A stretch of 64,000 nucleotides of DNA from Endozoicomonas numazuensis (GTDB taxonomy: Bacteria; Pseudomonadota; Gammaproteobacteria; Pseudomonadales; Endozoicomonadaceae), in the NCBI RefSeq assembly GCF_000722635.1, contig NZ_JOKH01000001.1, forward strand, positions 1,298,573 to 1,362,572, in the 5' to 3' direction. This document shows positions 10,106 to 20,808 of the stretch, one piece after another; positions within the stretch are counted from its first letter, which is position 1; each line of letters opens with the position of its first letter. The translations under genes and the position numbers were made by a program. The notes beneath the pieces were generated by a model. It was not told where the DNA came from. It ran no database searches and saw only the letters and a list, made by a program, of their open reading frames with translations.

Positions 10106-10492
10106 TCAGAGCGCGTTAGGCCATGAAACAGTACTTTCTTCACCGGATTCTGTCATCTGCCACCATTCATCCATATCTTCACCATCAGACCAGGGAGCCG
10201 CATTAGCTCTCACTCTGCATTTGGCGAAATTGTTCAGACTTCTGGCGCAGGCCATATCATCATTCCATGGGGTTTTATTGGCTTTGAACCAGATGCTGGT
10301 CCAGGCTTTGCCAACGGCACCCTCGACAATCATTACAGGCGTTGACCCGCCCTGACTATGGAGGAGAAAGTCATGAACTTTCTTGCCACTGCTCAGGGAT
10401 TCAACGGTGTCAAAATGAGCCGTGAACCATTTCTGGATCATCTCAAGGCTCAGATCTTTAACATAAATTTCTAGATCTTCAACGTTATTCAT
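10106..10492 (-). CDS. Conserved-looking hypothetical protein downstream of dapE
   Basis: A 128-residue soluble protein of unrecognised family. It starts MNNVEDLEIYVKDLSLEMIQ and is rich in Trp and acidic residues, with WSDGEDMDEWWQM near the C terminus. There is no signal peptide or membrane helix. It begins 51 bases after dapE on the same strand and is probably co-transcribed with it. Normal codon use and coherent composition support coding. No catalytic motif is visible, and I propose no function. Confidence 0.78.
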   Translation of the reverse strand: MNNVEDLEIYVKDLSLEMIQKWFTAHFDTVESLSSGKKVHDFLLHSQGGSTPVMIVEGAVGKAWTSIWFKANKTPWNDDMACARSLNNFAKCRVRANAAPWSDGEDMDEWWQMTESGEESTVSWPNAL

Positions 10493-10543
10493 AAGGCCTA
10501 TAGCGTTAGAGAGCAGTCATGAACGGAAGAAACGCGTATGTGA

Positions 10544-11707
<1,164 letters not shown>

Positions 11708-11829
11708 TCACTTTGAAAGATGATTGTACCACTTAAACCGCGCCAATATAGAAAGTACAAGCTTTTGGTGTAGAGTCTTGCGTGGCTTAGGATTTGTCTT
11801 GAAATAACTTCCCGATTAAAACATGAACT

Positions 11830-11892
11830 CCGTTCACCCTGAGCCTGTCGAAGGGTGGTGGCTCTGGGCTTCGACAGGCTCAGCCCGAACGG
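11830..11892. repeat. REP-like inverted repeat
   Basis: The arms at 11830-11853 and 11869-11892 pair over 24 positions with three mismatches. The perfect core is CTGAGCCTGTCGAAG opposite CTTCGACAGGCTCAG, with a 15-base loop. The core motif TTCGACAGGCTCAG occurs in palindromic repeats of many bacteria. A shorter relative is at 47786-47822. It lies upstream of dapE and could act as a transcription boundary. Confidence 0.8.
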
Positions 11893-12025
11893 GGGGTGGT
11901 CAAATAAGGAAGTTATTTACGGACTATTCCTTAATATAGAATCAGCAAGCTGATCCTTGCCACATCACTGTGTGAATAGGATTAAGGTTATGAACAAGAA
12001 TCTGCTTGAAGGACTGAAATGAGTA

Positions 12026-12193
12026 CTAGGAGGCTGACCGAGAATAGACAGCCCGGCCTAAAATCCAGAAAGAACGGCCATCTTTTCCACTGAATTTGCT
12101 TAAATAGGTCAACTATTCGCACAAATTCAGTGAAAAAGCTGACTCGTTCTACTGAATTTTACGCTCGGACGCTATTCTCGGTCAGCCTCCTAG
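12026..12193. mobile_element. Foldback MITE-like element, copy 1 (168 bp)
   Basis: A non-coding element bounded by perfect 21-bp inverted repeats at 12026-12046 (CTAGGAGGCTGACCGAGAAT plus A) and 12173-12193. The interior is also palindromic: ACTGAATTTG near 12090 faces CAAATTCAGT near 12122, so the whole unit could fold into a long hairpin. The interior matches the reverse complement of the element at 61262-61455, for example CGGCCTAAAATCCAGAAAGA. No transposase is encoded, so movement would need an enzyme in trans. CTAG at each end is self-complementary and could be part of the repeat or a 4-bp target duplication. Confidence 0.85.
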
Positions 12194-12308
12194 GTGCATG
12201 ATTTTCGAGTAGTATTGGATTGGTCTTCGGCTGGATGTGCGTTAAAGTGCCTCTTCAAATGGGTAGTTTTACGAGCTGCCAGCAATAAGCATTGGAAGGA
12301 ATACAACA

Positions 12309-12653
12309 TTGGATGTGAAGAAGTATTGCGATATACGAAGCTTTGAGCCCGATGAACAAACACTGAAAGCACTCGAGGAAATCGAAAGGCAAACAAAGTT
12401 ATCCAATACGCTTAAGGCGCTAGTTAGTTCTGTACCACTGTATAAGATATTTGTTGAGCCCAGCCCTAAAGGTAAAACAACTTTTGATGCACTTACCTAT
12501 GACTGGCTTGAGTTTGAGAAAAGCCTTAAATCTATAGATCGCAGAAAGAGAACAGCGATATGGAATATTTCTCAGGAAGAAGGGACGCAAACTCTTTCTC
12601 ATAATTACAATAATATTAAATTCTGGAAGTGCGTAGCCAATGCAACACGTTAG
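12309..12653 (+). CDS. Hypothetical protein
   Basis: A 114-residue soluble, charged protein of unrecognised family. The likely start is TTG at 12309, 8 bases after AAGGA (12296-12300); a GTG at 12315 is the alternative. It has no signal peptide or membrane segment. A run of helices rich in Lys and Glu is visible, such as TLKALEEIERQTKLSNTLKA. Its 3' end overlaps the next gene by 14 bases, so the two are translationally linked. It lies just after the foldback element and appears AT-richer than the flanking core genes, consistent with acquired DNA. Confidence 0.65.
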   Translation: MDVKKYCDIRSFEPDEQTLKALEEIERQTKLSNTLKALVSSVPLYKIFVEPSPKGKTTFDALTYDWLEFEKSLKSIDRRKRTAIWNISQEEGTQTLSHNYNNIKFWKCVANATR

Positions 12654-13086
12654 AATAATCCTGACCTTGGCTTTATTTATTCTGATTCCTAGATTATCAA
12701 TTGCTGCAGAATGCCGAGTTGGAGTGTTAAATATTCCTGAATCCCATTGGTTAAGGCAGCAGGATGTAGAGACTCAAAAGAAAGTAATCGTATGGCTTGG
12801 CATCAGGAACTCTTACTTTTGTGATCGAATGCTTATGGCTGAGGAAATGATGCAGGATATTGAGGAGGCTGCAAGAACTGGTAATAGAGATGAGCTTGAT
12901 TTCAATATCAATCTTTCCATATCACTTGTGCCTTCTGAAAAGAAAAGAGCAGAGATAGTATTTCTGGTAGGCGAAAAAAGGCTCAACGGACTTGTAACCA
13001 ATCATCCTGAATCTTTTGATCCAATTGCGACAGGTGAAGCCTGGGGCATCATACCCGTCTTCCCAGAAGGATCGCAGGATCAATAG
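12640..13086 (+). CDS. Secreted hypothetical protein
   Basis: A 148-residue protein with a clear Sec signal peptide of about 22 residues (ILTLALFILIPRLSIAAE), so it is probably periplasmic or exported. The mature part has Cys residues at the start (ECRVGVL) and in NSYFCDRM, which could form a disulphide, and a helical acidic middle (EEMMQDIEEAARTGNRDEL). No family is recognised. It overlaps the preceding 114-residue gene by 14 bases and is presumably co-expressed with it. A strong bidirectional hairpin at 13179-13220 separates it from nth. Confidence 0.72.
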   Translation: MQHVRIILTLALFILIPRLSIAAECRVGVLNIPESHWLRQQDVETQKKVIVWLGIRNSYFCDRMLMAEEMMQDIEEAARTGNRDELDFNINLSISLVPSEKKRAEIVFLVGEKRLNGLVTNHPESFDPIATGEAWGIIPVFPEGSQDQ

Positions 13087-13178
13087 CCTCAAAGGCAGAA
13101 TTAAGACTGGTATTTTTCGATCTTCTCTCTGCTCAGGAACCAGAATCATTAACAGAAAATCAGGCGCTTGCGCCTATC

Positions 13179-13220
13179 CAAAACGCCAATGACCAGCTAT
13201 GGCCGGTCATTGGCGTTTTG
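13179..13220. terminator. Bidirectional terminator between 12640-13086 gene and nth
   Basis: The arms CAAAACGCCAATGACC (13179-13194) and GGTCATTGGCGTTTTG (13205-13220) form a perfect 16-bp stem with a 10-base loop. Terminal A and T runs suit termination from both sides. It abuts the nth stop codon at 13221. Confidence 0.88.
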
Positions 13221-13853
13221 TCAGGAAGTCTTTTCCTTAAATTCACACAGATCTTCAATGATACAGCTCCCGCATTGCGGCTTTCTGGCTTTGCAAACAT
13301 AGCGTCCATGGAGTATCAGCCAGTGATGAGCATCCAGCAGAAAATCTTTAGGGATCAGTCGGACCAGCCTTTTTTCCACTTCCAGAACATTCTTGCCCGG
13401 GGCAATCCCGGTACGGTTAGATACCCTGAATATGTGGGTGTCTACCGCCATGGCAGGTTGCTTAAAAGCGGTGTTCAGAACAACATTAGCGGTCTTTCTG
13501 CCAACGCCGGGTAAAGCCTCCAAAGCATCACGAGTATCGGGTACTTCGGAATCATGCAGATCGATCAGCATTTTGCAGGTTTTGATGACATTCTCAGCCT
13601 TGGCATTGAACAGTCCAATGGTTTTTATGTATTCCTTAAGGCCATCCACACCCAAATCAAAAATAGCTTTAGGTGTATTGGCGATTGGGAATAACTTGTC
13701 AGTGGCCTTGTTGACACCAACATCTGTTGCCTGAGCTGACAGAATTACGGCGATCAGAAGTTCAAATGGTGAAGAATAATTCAACTCCGTAGTCGGGTTG
13801 GGGTTCTGGTCCCGCAACCGGGTAAATATCTGGGTCCTTTTTTCCTTGTTCAT
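13221..13853 (-). CDS. nth: Endonuclease III
   Basis: A bifunctional DNA glycosylase/AP lyase of about 210 residues that removes oxidised pyrimidines in base excision repair. The helix-hairpin-helix with catalytic Lys is LPGVGRKTANVVLN, and the catalytic Asp is in AVDTHIFRVSNR. The C-terminal [4Fe-4S] pattern C-x6-C-x2-C-x5-C is intact in CKARKPQCGSCIIEDLC. I take the internal ATG at 13853 (MNKEKRTQIF) as the start; an upstream ATG at 13868 would add five residues. In E. coli nth follows rsxE in one operon. Here it still lies downstream of rsxE on the same strand but is separated by about 1 kb and a plus-strand gene. Confidence 0.95.
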   Translation of the reverse strand: MNKEKRTQIFTRLRDQNPNPTTELNYSSPFELLIAVILSAQATDVGVNKATDKLFPIANTPKAIFDLGVDGLKEYIKTIGLFNAKAENVIKTCKMLIDLHDSEVPDTRDALEALPGVGRKTANVVLNTAFKQPAMAVDTHIFRVSNRTGIAPGKNVLEVEKRLVRLIPKDFLLDAHHWLILHGRYVCKARKPQCGSCIIEDLCEFKEKTS

Positions 13854-14033
13854 CCGGTTTTCCTGCAAAGCCTGTGGGGTGAGAAATATCGATTGCCAGA
13901 GCTCTTTCTGAGGAGTGGGCTGGCAAATCGTGACTCAGGTCAAAAAAATATGAGGGCGATTCTAGCATGAAGGCCAGATAGCTCATGAAAGAAGGCAATA
14001 TTTTCTATATTTAATGAAACTTTTCAGGCATGG

Positions 14034-14669
14034 ATGCATGAATTCAAGATTATTGTTTTTATTCTCATTTTTTTCCTGCAGTTTGCCTTCGCATCCGATT
14101 CAGAAAGTATTTTCTCCCGAGGGAAAATCAGCAGTCTGGTAACGAATGCAGCTGAGACATTTACGGGCTATTACTCTGCCAATGATTATTTCTGCGGTTC
14201 GGTGAATGTGATGCTGGTGGAAGGCTGGGAAATAACAAGTGTCAAAGTCACCAATGGTTCCATACAAAACCAGTTCCAGTTTAAACAAAGCCGGATTGAT
14301 CGGAGTATTTTTCGGCCTAATGGCTACAGTACCAATTTACTGCAAATCAGGCAGCTGACCGGATATGTCTCCATGGCTAATATTTACTGGTCTGCCAACC
14401 CGATTGACTTCACCCTCTCAATGAAGCACAAAAAGAGTGCTCAAGTACTGCAATTTCGTATCCAGAAAGAGGTATGCAGTCTTTCCCGGGTAGGGTCGGT
14501 ATTGGTGGAACAGCTAACCAGTGAAAATGTTCGGTGGCTGATCAAAAATTCTGTGTTGGATGATCAGGGCCGGCGAGTAGGTTGGGCCCATAATGCTTTC
14601 TTTACTCCGGCTTATGTCATTATTCCTTCACCGAAAAAGTGGCCAGGCTTGGGGAGTATGCCAAATTAA
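14034..14669 (+). CDS. Secreted hypothetical protein between rsx operon and nth
   Basis: A 211-residue protein with an N-terminal signal peptide (KIIVFILIFFLQFAFA, about 20 residues) and an otherwise beta-rich soluble body. Two Cys (YFCGSVNV and KEVCSLS) may pair. No catalytic motif or family is recognisable. It is transcribed opposite to rsxE and nth and sits in the position where relatives have rsxE directly followed by nth, so it is likely a lineage-specific insertion. The start is the ATG at 14034; the Shine-Dalgarno is weak. Confidence 0.7.
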   Translation: MHEFKIIVFILIFFLQFAFASDSESIFSRGKISSLVTNAAETFTGYYSANDYFCGSVNVMLVEGWEITSVKVTNGSIQNQFQFKQSRIDRSIFRPNGYSTNLLQIRQLTGYVSMANIYWSANPIDFTLSMKHKKSAQVLQFRIQKEVCSLSRVGSVLVEQLTSENVRWLIKNSVLDDQGRRVGWAHNAFFTPAYVIIPSPKKWPGLGSMPN

Positions 14670-14826
14670 TCCTGTGTAATGTGTCTTTTATTTAGCCTAA
14701 ATAAAAGTTTGCTGAGGAAAATGCTCAGTTCCTGGAGGCAGCTAGTCGGTTCAGACGTTATCGAGAGCGGTGGAGAAGAGGTGCTTTAGAAACGGATTTA
14801 TGAAGAGTGACAGTATCTGGTTGCTT

Positions 14827-14860
14827 GCAGACTTATGGGTATGCTCTCCCATAAGTCTGC
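14827..14860. terminator. Hairpin at the end of the rsx operon
   Basis: GCAGACTTATGGG (14827-14839) pairs perfectly with CCCATAAGTCTGC (14848-14860) around an 8-base loop, just downstream of the rsxE stop on the minus strand. T tracts are short, so termination is inferred from position and stem strength. Confidence 0.65.
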
Positions 14861-14877
14861 TTTACTAAATAGCTCGG

Positions 14878-15639
14878 TTAGCTGATGTTTCCAGTCACAC
14901 GAACGCGCTTGCTTCCCGCTTCTGATAAAGGTTCCTGAGCTTTTCTGGCATCTTCCTGCCTTTTGTCGATGACATTTTTGATGGCAATCAGAAAGCCCAT
15001 AAAGACAAAGGCTCCGGGTGGAAGAATGGCGAACAGGAACTGTTTGTAATCTTGAAAAACGACAATCGTCCAGTTTTGAGCAACAGGGCCCAGCAATAGA
15101 TCCATACCTGAGAACAGGGTTCCCTGGCCGATCAGTTCTCGCAGAGCTCCCAACAGAACCAATATCGCAGCAAAGCCGGCCCCCATCATGAAACCATCGA
15201 ATGCGGCAGGCACAACAGGCTGCTTGGAAGCGTAGGCGTCTGCGCGTCCAAGTATGATGCAGTTAGTGACAATCAGAGGAATGAAAATACCCAGAATCTT
15301 GTAGAGCTCGTAGGTATAGGCCTGCATCAGTAACTCAATACAGGTAGTAAAGGAGGCGATCACCATGACAAAAACAGGCAGACGAATAGCGTCAGTAATC
15401 TGATGTCGAATCAAAGAGACAACGATATTGGAGCCCATGACAACCAGCATGGTGGCTATTCCGAGTCCCAGTGCATTTACAACACTGTTCGATACCCCAA
15501 GCAGAGGACAAAGACCCAGAAGTTGAACCAACGCCGGGTTGTTGTTCCAGAGCCCGTCCCAGGCAATTTTGGCGGCAGATTGATCAGCGAATAATGATTT
15601 TTTCTGCAGCTCTGAATCAGTAGCAACGTCATCAGTCAT
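14878..15639 (-). CDS. rsxE: Rsx/Rnf electron transport complex subunit E
   Basis: A 253-residue integral membrane subunit of the Rnf/Rsx ion-pumping NADH:ferredoxin-type oxidoreductase. It belongs with RsxA to the paired membrane subunits that hold a membrane-embedded iron-sulphur site; the paired motif [20 protein letters not shown] at about residues 40-59 mirrors the one in RsxA. At least six membrane helices are visible. The start overlaps the end of rsxG by 8 bases. It is the last gene of the operon and is followed by a hairpin. The C-terminal tail is charged and has no known motif. Confidence 0.95.
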   Translation of the reverse strand: MTDDVATDSELQKKSLFADQSAAKIAWDGLWNNNPALVQLLGLCPLLGVSNSVVNALGLGIATMLVVMGSNIVVSLIRHQITDAIRLPVFVMVIASFTTCIELLMQAYTYELYKILGIFIPLIVTNCIILGRADAYASKQPVVPAAFDGFMMGAGFAAILVLLGALRELIGQGTLFSGMDLLLGPVAQNWTIVVFQDYKQFLFAILPPGAFVFMGFLIAIKNVIDKRQEDARKAQEPLSEAGSKRVRVTGNIS

Positions 15640-16360
15640 CTTTCTGCTCCCTTGCCATGGCTTTCATGGCTGTTTCTCCCTGTTTAAAGAGTGCTTCCCT
15701 GTGAGAGTCAAAATAGCTCAGGGTTCGATAAACAGATGCCACAACGGCCCTGGGTGTGATAGTGGCTCCCGTAAATTGATCAAACTGGCCGCCATCTCGC
15801 TTTACGCCCCAGTCTTCAGGTGCCGGGTCCAGAAGCGATTTACCCCGGAATTGTAAAATCCAGTCAGAAACTTTGGTGTCTATTTTATCACCCAGTCCCG
15901 GCGTTTCCTTATGTTGGGTTGCTCTTACACCTGCGAGAGTTCCATCCGTGTAGATGCCAACCAGCAGTTCGATTTTTCCAGCGTAGCCATCCGGTGCAAT
16001 GGCGGGGAGAATGACCGCAACGGGTTTACCCTCCTTGAACGCTACGTAGCCATACTTTTCGGAAGTTGTTGCCAGCAAATCATTGGCAGGCAGACTGATT
16101 CGGGTATCCAGAATACTATTGTCGTGTGTTTCATCCGGAAGAATTTCTTTCAGCGCCCGGGCTTCAAAAGCACGAATCTGGGCATGAATCTTCTCTTCTG
16201 TGAAAACAAATGTCAGGGCAATAAGACCTACGGTGAGAATGGCAAACAAACCCAGTGTCAGACTGTTGCGGACTATGCTGCTGGCCAGACCGGAAGAACG
16301 CTTCTTTTCTTCAGAAGAAGGCTGCTCTGGCTCATTTTGACTTTCTTTCGCTATGGGCAT
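15632..16360 (-). CDS. rsxG: Rsx/Rnf electron transport complex subunit G
   Basis: A 242-residue subunit with one N-terminal membrane anchor (about 31-53) and a periplasmic FMN-binding domain. The covalent flavin site is the [11 protein letters not shown] motif at about residues 194-204, where the FMN is attached to the second Thr in this family. The substrate-side motif [10 protein letters not shown] is also present at about 150-159. A hydrophilic, Ser- and Glu-rich extension of about 30 residues precedes the membrane helix. It overlaps rsxE by 8 bases and follows rsxD by 50 bases. Confidence 0.94.
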   Translation of the reverse strand: MPIAKESQNEPEQPSSEEKKRSSGLASSIVRNSLTLGLFAILTVGLIALTFVFTEEKIHAQIRAFEARALKEILPDETHDNSILDTRISLPANDLLATTSEKYGYVAFKEGKPVAVILPAIAPDGYAGKIELLVGIYTDGTLAGVRATQHKETPGLGDKIDTKVSDWILQFRGKSLLDPAPEDWGVKRDGGQFDQFTGATITPRAVVASVYRTLSYFDSHREALFKQGETAMKAMAREQKDD

Positions 16361-16410
16361 TCGTCAGTCACTCATTTCGAATTCATTCACTCAGGGGCGT
16401 TCTATTTAGC

Positions 16411-17484
16411 TCAAGGCTGCTTTGGCAGACCCTTGTTAGGTTTTTTATGGCCATAGGTTCTGGGTTGGGTGTAATAATCAATCATGGGTGCAGCCATGTT
16501 CATTAGCAGGGTGGCAAAGGCGACACCGTCCGGATATCCACCCCAGGCGCGAATAAGATAGACAAGTATCCCGATGCCAGCACCAAAGATAAGCTTACCT
16601 TTGTTACTGGTTGCACTGCTAACCGGGTCGGTAATAATAAAAAAGGCTCCCAGCATGGTGGCACCACTGAATAAGTGGAATAAAGGAGAGCCATGGCTGC
16701 CTGATCCGGTTCCACCCCAGAACAAGGTAGACATCACCAGTATTGCTCCCAGCATGCCAACAGGGGCATGCCAGGTGAAGACCTTTTTGTAAATCAGGAA
16801 AAGGCCGCCTGCCAGATACGCCATGTTAATCCACAGCCAGCCACGTCCGGCAAAATACTGCAGTGCAGGATCTACTGACCAGAGTTCTTTCATGGTTAAT
16901 GATGAGTTCTCGCGAACAACATCCAGCGGAGTTGCCATGCTGATGGCGTCAATGTTGATAGGTTGACCCAGCAGGGGAAATATTGTGAAAAGTGCATCGC
17001 TGAAACTTTTCACAGCCGTGTGCCCATCAGCACCTGTTTCTGAGCCAAGAGGTGGCAGCCATTGAGTCATTTCCTGGGGGAAGGAAATCAATAACAGTAC
17101 ATATCCCAGCATAGCGGGGTTAAACGGATTGTTACCCAGACCCCCATAGAGCTGTTTGCCAATAATAATCGCAAAAGAAACTCCTACCAGAGTCAGCCAC
17201 CATGGGGCGAGGGGCGGCAGTGCCAGAGCCAGTAAAACGGCAGTGACAATAGCCGAGCCATCAGATAAATAAAAGCTGATGGGGCGACGTCGTATATTAA
17301 GTATCAGGGCTTCAGAGCCCAGGGCAATCAACACGCACCAGGCGAGATTGATCAAAGTCCCCCAGCCAAAGAAAACTGTCTGCATGGCCAAGCCTGGCAC
17401 TGTGGCCAGGAGAACCAGTTTCATTACCTGCTGCGTGCGGTTAGGGCCGCGAGCATGAGGGGATGTCTGCCTTACCAGAGTCAT
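16411..17484 (-). CDS. rsxD: Rsx/Rnf electron transport complex subunit D
   Basis: A 357-residue polytopic membrane subunit of the Rnf complex that carries covalently bound FMN. The flavin attachment motif is in FSGATMLGAFFIITDPVS at about residues 269-286. The early motif LGNNPFNPAMLGYV at about 116-129 is typical of NqrB/RnfD. Eight to ten membrane helices can be followed. It lies 30 bases after rsxC and 50 before rsxG. The C terminus is short and basic. Length and motifs are normal. Confidence 0.95.
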   Translation of the reverse strand: MTLVRQTSPHARGPNRTQQVMKLVLLATVPGLAMQTVFFGWGTLINLAWCVLIALGSEALILNIRRRPISFYLSDGSAIVTAVLLALALPPLAPWWLTLVGVSFAIIIGKQLYGGLGNNPFNPAMLGYVLLLISFPQEMTQWLPPLGSETGADGHTAVKSFSDALFTIFPLLGQPINIDAISMATPLDVVRENSSLTMKELWSVDPALQYFAGRGWLWINMAYLAGGLFLIYKKVFTWHAPVGMLGAILVMSTLFWGGTGSGSHGSPLFHLFSGATMLGAFFIITDPVSSATSNKGKLIFGAGIGILVYLIRAWGGYPDGVAFATLLMNMAAPMIDYYTQPRTYGHKKPNKGLPKQP

Positions 17485-17514
17485 CGTGAATTCCGACTGT
17501 TTATCAAATGAGAA

Positions 17515-20205
17515 TCAACCTGCCTGAGCGGCCAGCGCTTTTTCGGCTTCGGCTGCTTTGGTTTGTGCTTCAATCAGAGCTGCTTCCAGAGCACTGGTAT
17601 CGCCTTCTGCGTTCTCCAGTGCCCGTTGTGCTTTCTTGACCGCTGCTCTGGCCATGGCGTTCTCGATTTTCAGTTTTTTGAGATCATCGCCGACTTGAAT
17701 TTTGGCTGGAGACGAAGGTTTAGTCGCTTCAGGCTCTGTCACTGAGACTGATGGTTTACCTTGTTCCAGTTTTTCAAGCTTGCCACGACATTCGTCTACT
17801 TTTTCCTGAAGTGATGCGGTGTCATCTGAACCCGATTCCTGAGCTTTGACCCGTTCGCGCTGAGCTTTCTTCAGTGCAGCTTTGGCTATTGCCTGTTCGA
17901 TCTTGAGTTTTTTATCGTCGGCAGGCTCAGGTTGCTTCGTCTGTTGGGTATCAGCAGAAGATATATCCGGTTTTGCAGATATCAGAGAGTCAACTTTCTT
18001 TTGGCTCTCTTCCACTGCCTTTTCCAGTGCAGATGTTTCTGGGCTGCCTTCCTCTCTGGCTTTATTCAAGGCTCGTTCTGCTTTCTTTAAAGCAGCCTTG
18101 GCCATTGCCTGCTCTACTTTAAGCTTTTTCTCATCAACGGAAGGTTTGGCAGGTTTTTCTGTGGTGGTGCTAGCTAATGCATTGGCCAATGAGTCTGCTT
18201 TCTTACGGCACTCTTCCACCGCTTCCTTCAGTGCTTCAGTTTCTGAACTGCCTTCTTCAAGTGCGGATGCCAAAGCCCGTTCCGCTTTTTTCAATGCTGC
18301 TTTCGCCATCGCTGATTCTATTTTCAGTTTTTTGATGGCTTCAGCGTCCTGGGCCGTTTCTGTTTTAGGGGGGGCTGCGGACGCTGTTTCAAATTCTTTC
18401 TGTAATTTGGCAACCTGGTTTTCCAGCATGCTGACATCAGCACTTAACTTGTCAGCATCGCCTTCTCCCGATTCCTGAGCCTGACTCAAGGCTCTGCGGG
18501 TTTTCTTCAGCTGGGCGTTGGCCAGAGACAGCTGGATTTTAAGCTCTTTCTGATCTGCAGACAGTGCTGCTTTAGTGGACTTGTTACCGGCTGAACCTGC
18601 AGCAGCTTTTTTTGCCTTGGCTCTTTCAATAGCCGCTTGAACGGGGTCTATTGTTGTTCCTTTATTACCTGAAGACATTTTACCGGCCGAAGATTCTTTC
18701 TCTGCCTTTAGCTTGGCAGCGCGTTCAGCATTCGCCCGGCGCTTGGCTTCTTTTTCAGCTTGCTCTTTTTCCAGGCGGGCTTGTCGGTTTTCGTAACGGA
18801 CTTTAGAGCGTTCAGCTTTGGCGTGTTTGGCTTCCTGAGTCCGGATTTCACCTTTGGAAGCCCGGTAGTATTGGACCAGTGGAATACTGCTGGGGCAGAC
18901 GAAGGAGCATGCACCGCATTCAATACAGTCAAACAGATTGTGGTGTTTCAGTTGTTCATGGTTTTCAGACTTTGCATGCCAGTAGAGCTGCTGAGGTAGC
19001 AAAGACGACGGACAGACTTCTGCACACATACCGCATCGAATACAGGCTTGGGCAGGCATGGCGGAAGGAAATTCTTCCTGTGTACCTGCTATCAGACAGT
19101 TGGTGGTTTTAGTGACGGGGACATCGAGTTCATTCAATGTGAAACCCATCATAGGCCCACCCATAATGAGTGTTGCCAGCTGCTGATCGTTTGCGCCAGC
19201 AGAAGACAGCAGGTGTTGCGTAGGGGTGCCTAATAGCACTTCAAGATTACCCGGGCGAGCCAGTGCTTCACCCGTCATGGTTGTGATTCTTGAAATCAGG
19301 GGTTTGCCATGTTGAACAGCATCATAAACAGCGACAGTTGTGCCCACGTTTTGAACTGCAATGCCGAGGTCCGAAGGGAGTTTGCCAGAAGGTACTTCGA
19401 GCCCTGTGAGTATCTGAATCAGCTGTTTTTCACCACCTGAAGGGTATTTGGTTGGGAAAACAACCACTTTCATCTGATGACTGTGGCTGTTTTGGGCAAC
19501 GGCTTTCTTAACAGCAGCTATGGCTTCTGGCTTGTTATCTTCAATACCTATCAGGCAGCGTTCGGCATTCAGGAGGTATTGTAAGATTCTGGCACCGGCC
19601 ACCATACTGTCGGCACGTTCTCTCATGAGCATATCGTCTGCAGTGATATAGGGCTCACACTCGGTGCCATTCAGTATCAAGGTGTGTATTGGGCTTCTTG
19701 GAGACAGTTTCACGGCGGTAGGAAAACCTGCACCGCCCATGCCGGCAATACCCGATTGGCGAATATGTTCAATCAGTGTTGAAGGTTCTACAGAGGTGTA
19801 ATCTCTTATTGGTTTAAGATCGCACCACTGGTCTTTTCCATCAGGGATTATTGTAATGCACTCGTCGTGCATGCCAGAAGGGTGAGGTATCGCTTCAGAA
19901 CGGATTGCTGCAATGCTACCAGAGGTAGGGGCATGAACAGGCACACTGACGAAACCGGTAGCTCTGGCAATCATCTGTCCTTTTAATACTTGTTGGCCAA
20001 CAGTGACGACAGGTTCAGCAGGCGAGCCTGCATGTTGCGACAGAGGAAGAATTAATTTCTCTGGCATGGGGGCCGGTTTGATCGGCGTGCCAGTCGATTG
20101 ATGTTTGTTTTCTTCTGGGTGAACACCACCGGTCAGTGGCCAGACTCGCTGTCTGGATTCAGTGATGTCCTTGAGAGGCAGGTTCATACGATCTGATGCG
20201 TTCAA
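17515..20205 (-). CDS. rsxC: Rsx/Rnf electron transport complex subunit C with repeated Ala/Lys-rich tail
   Basis: An 896-residue peripheral subunit that accepts electrons from NADH through FMN and iron-sulphur centres. The first 450 residues are a standard RnfC: a nucleotide/FMN Rossmann part with [12 protein letters not shown] at about 155-166 and two [4Fe-4S] motifs, [12 protein letters not shown] (about 387-398) and [12 protein letters not shown] (about 427-438). The remaining half is a charged tail with five imperfect repeats of about 50-60 residues, each beginning near [20 protein letters not shown]. This predicts long helices or coiled coils. Such tails vary in length among gammaproteobacterial RsxC proteins. 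The start overlaps rsxB by 4 bases. Confidence 0.95.
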   Translation of the reverse strand: MNASDRMNLPLKDITESRQRVWPLTGGVHPEENKHQSTGTPIKPAPMPEKLILPLSQHAGSPAEPVVTVGQQVLKGQMIARATGFVSVPVHAPTSGSIAAIRSEAIPHPSGMHDECITIIPDGKDQWCDLKPIRDYTSVEPSTLIEHIRQSGIAGMGGAGFPTAVKLSPRSPIHTLILNGTECEPYITADDMLMRERADSMVAGARILQYLLNAERCLIGIEDNKPEAIAAVKKAVAQNSHSHQMKVVVFPTKYPSGGEKQLIQILTGLEVPSGKLPSDLGIAVQNVGTTVAVYDAVQHGKPLISRITTMTGEALARPGNLEVLLGTPTQHLLSSAGANDQQLATLIMGGPMMGFTLNELDVPVTKTTNCLIAGTQEEFPSAMPAQACIRCGMCAEVCPSSLLPQQLYWHAKSENHEQLKHHNLFDCIECGACSFVCPSSIPLVQYYRASKGEIRTQEAKHAKAERSKVRYENRQARLEKEQAEKEAKRRANAERAAKLKAEKESSAGKMSSGNKGTTIDPVQAAIERAKAKKAAAGSAGNKSTKAALSADQKELKIQLSLANAQLKKTRRALSQAQESGEGDADKLSADVSMLENQVAKLQKEFETASAAPPKTETAQDAEAIKKLKIESAMAKAALKKAERALASALEEGSSETEALKEAVEECRKKADSLANALASTTTEKPAKPSVDEKKLKVEQAMAKAALKKAERALNKAREEGSPETSALEKAVEESQKKVDSLISAKPDISSADTQQTKQPEPADDKKLKIEQAIAKAALKKAQRERVKAQESGSDDTASLQEKVDECRGKLEKLEQGKPSVSVTEPEATKPSSPAKIQVGDDLKKLKIENAMARAAVKKAQRALENAEGDTSALEAALIEAQTKAAEAEKALAAQAG

Positions 20206-20789
20206 ACTGTTTGCCCTCTCATATCAGTGGCGATCAGGCCGGGTGCTTCTTCCTTGGAGGGCAAGGTCCAGCTCCAGGTACGGGTTGTTCTTTCTATGGC
20301 AATCATGTCAATACAGTCAACAGGACAGGGTTCAACACAAAGATCACAGCCTGTGCACTCATCTTTCATGACCGTGTGCATCTGTTTGGCAGCGCCGAGA
20401 ATGGCATCGACCGGGCAAGCCTGAAGACACTTGGTACAGCCGATGCATTCATCTTCACGAATATAAGCGACCATGGGAGGCTTTTCAGCGCCGTGCTCTT
20501 CGTCCAGAGGTTCTGGCTCCACGTCCAGTAAATCAGCCAGCTCATTAATGGTTGACTGGCCTCCGGGCGGGCAGCGGTTAATAGACTCTCCGCTGACAAT
20601 GGCTTCTGCATAAGGACGACAGCCCGGAAAACCACACTGACCACACTGGGTCTGGGGCAATAATTCATTTACCTGATCAATGATAGGGTTGCCCTCGACC
20701 TTAAAGCGGACGCTGGCAAAGCCCAGTATTGCACCAAAGGCCAGGGCCAGTATCAGCAGGGCAACAATGGCGAAGAAGACGATTTCCAT
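20202..20789 (-). CDS. rsxB: Rsx/Rnf electron transport complex subunit B
   Basis: A 195-residue iron-sulphur subunit with an N-terminal membrane helix (about 5-25). It then has a [4Fe-4S] domain, [16 protein letters not shown] at about 49-64, and a two-cluster ferredoxin domain, [16 protein letters not shown] and [16 protein letters not shown], between about 110 and 160. It passes electrons between RsxC and the membrane subunits. The spacing to rsxA is 19 bases, and the stop overlaps the rsxC start by 4 bases. The 30-residue tail after the last cluster is typical. Confidence 0.96.
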   Translation of the reverse strand: MEIVFFAIVALLILALAFGAILGFASVRFKVEGNPIIDQVNELLPQTQCGQCGFPGCRPYAEAIVSGESINRCPPGGQSTINELADLLDVEPEPLDEEHGAEKPPMVAYIREDECIGCTKCLQACPVDAILGAAKQMHTVMKDECTGCDLCVEPCPVDCIDMIAIERTTRTWSWTLPSKEEAPGLIATDMRGQTV

Positions 20790-20808
20790 AATCCTTATCA
20801 GGTCTCCC

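Noticed and set aside
13762-13998. A 78-codon frame overlapping the nth start
   Set aside because: It is in another frame of the same strand, overlaps the conserved nth N terminus and shows no family features.
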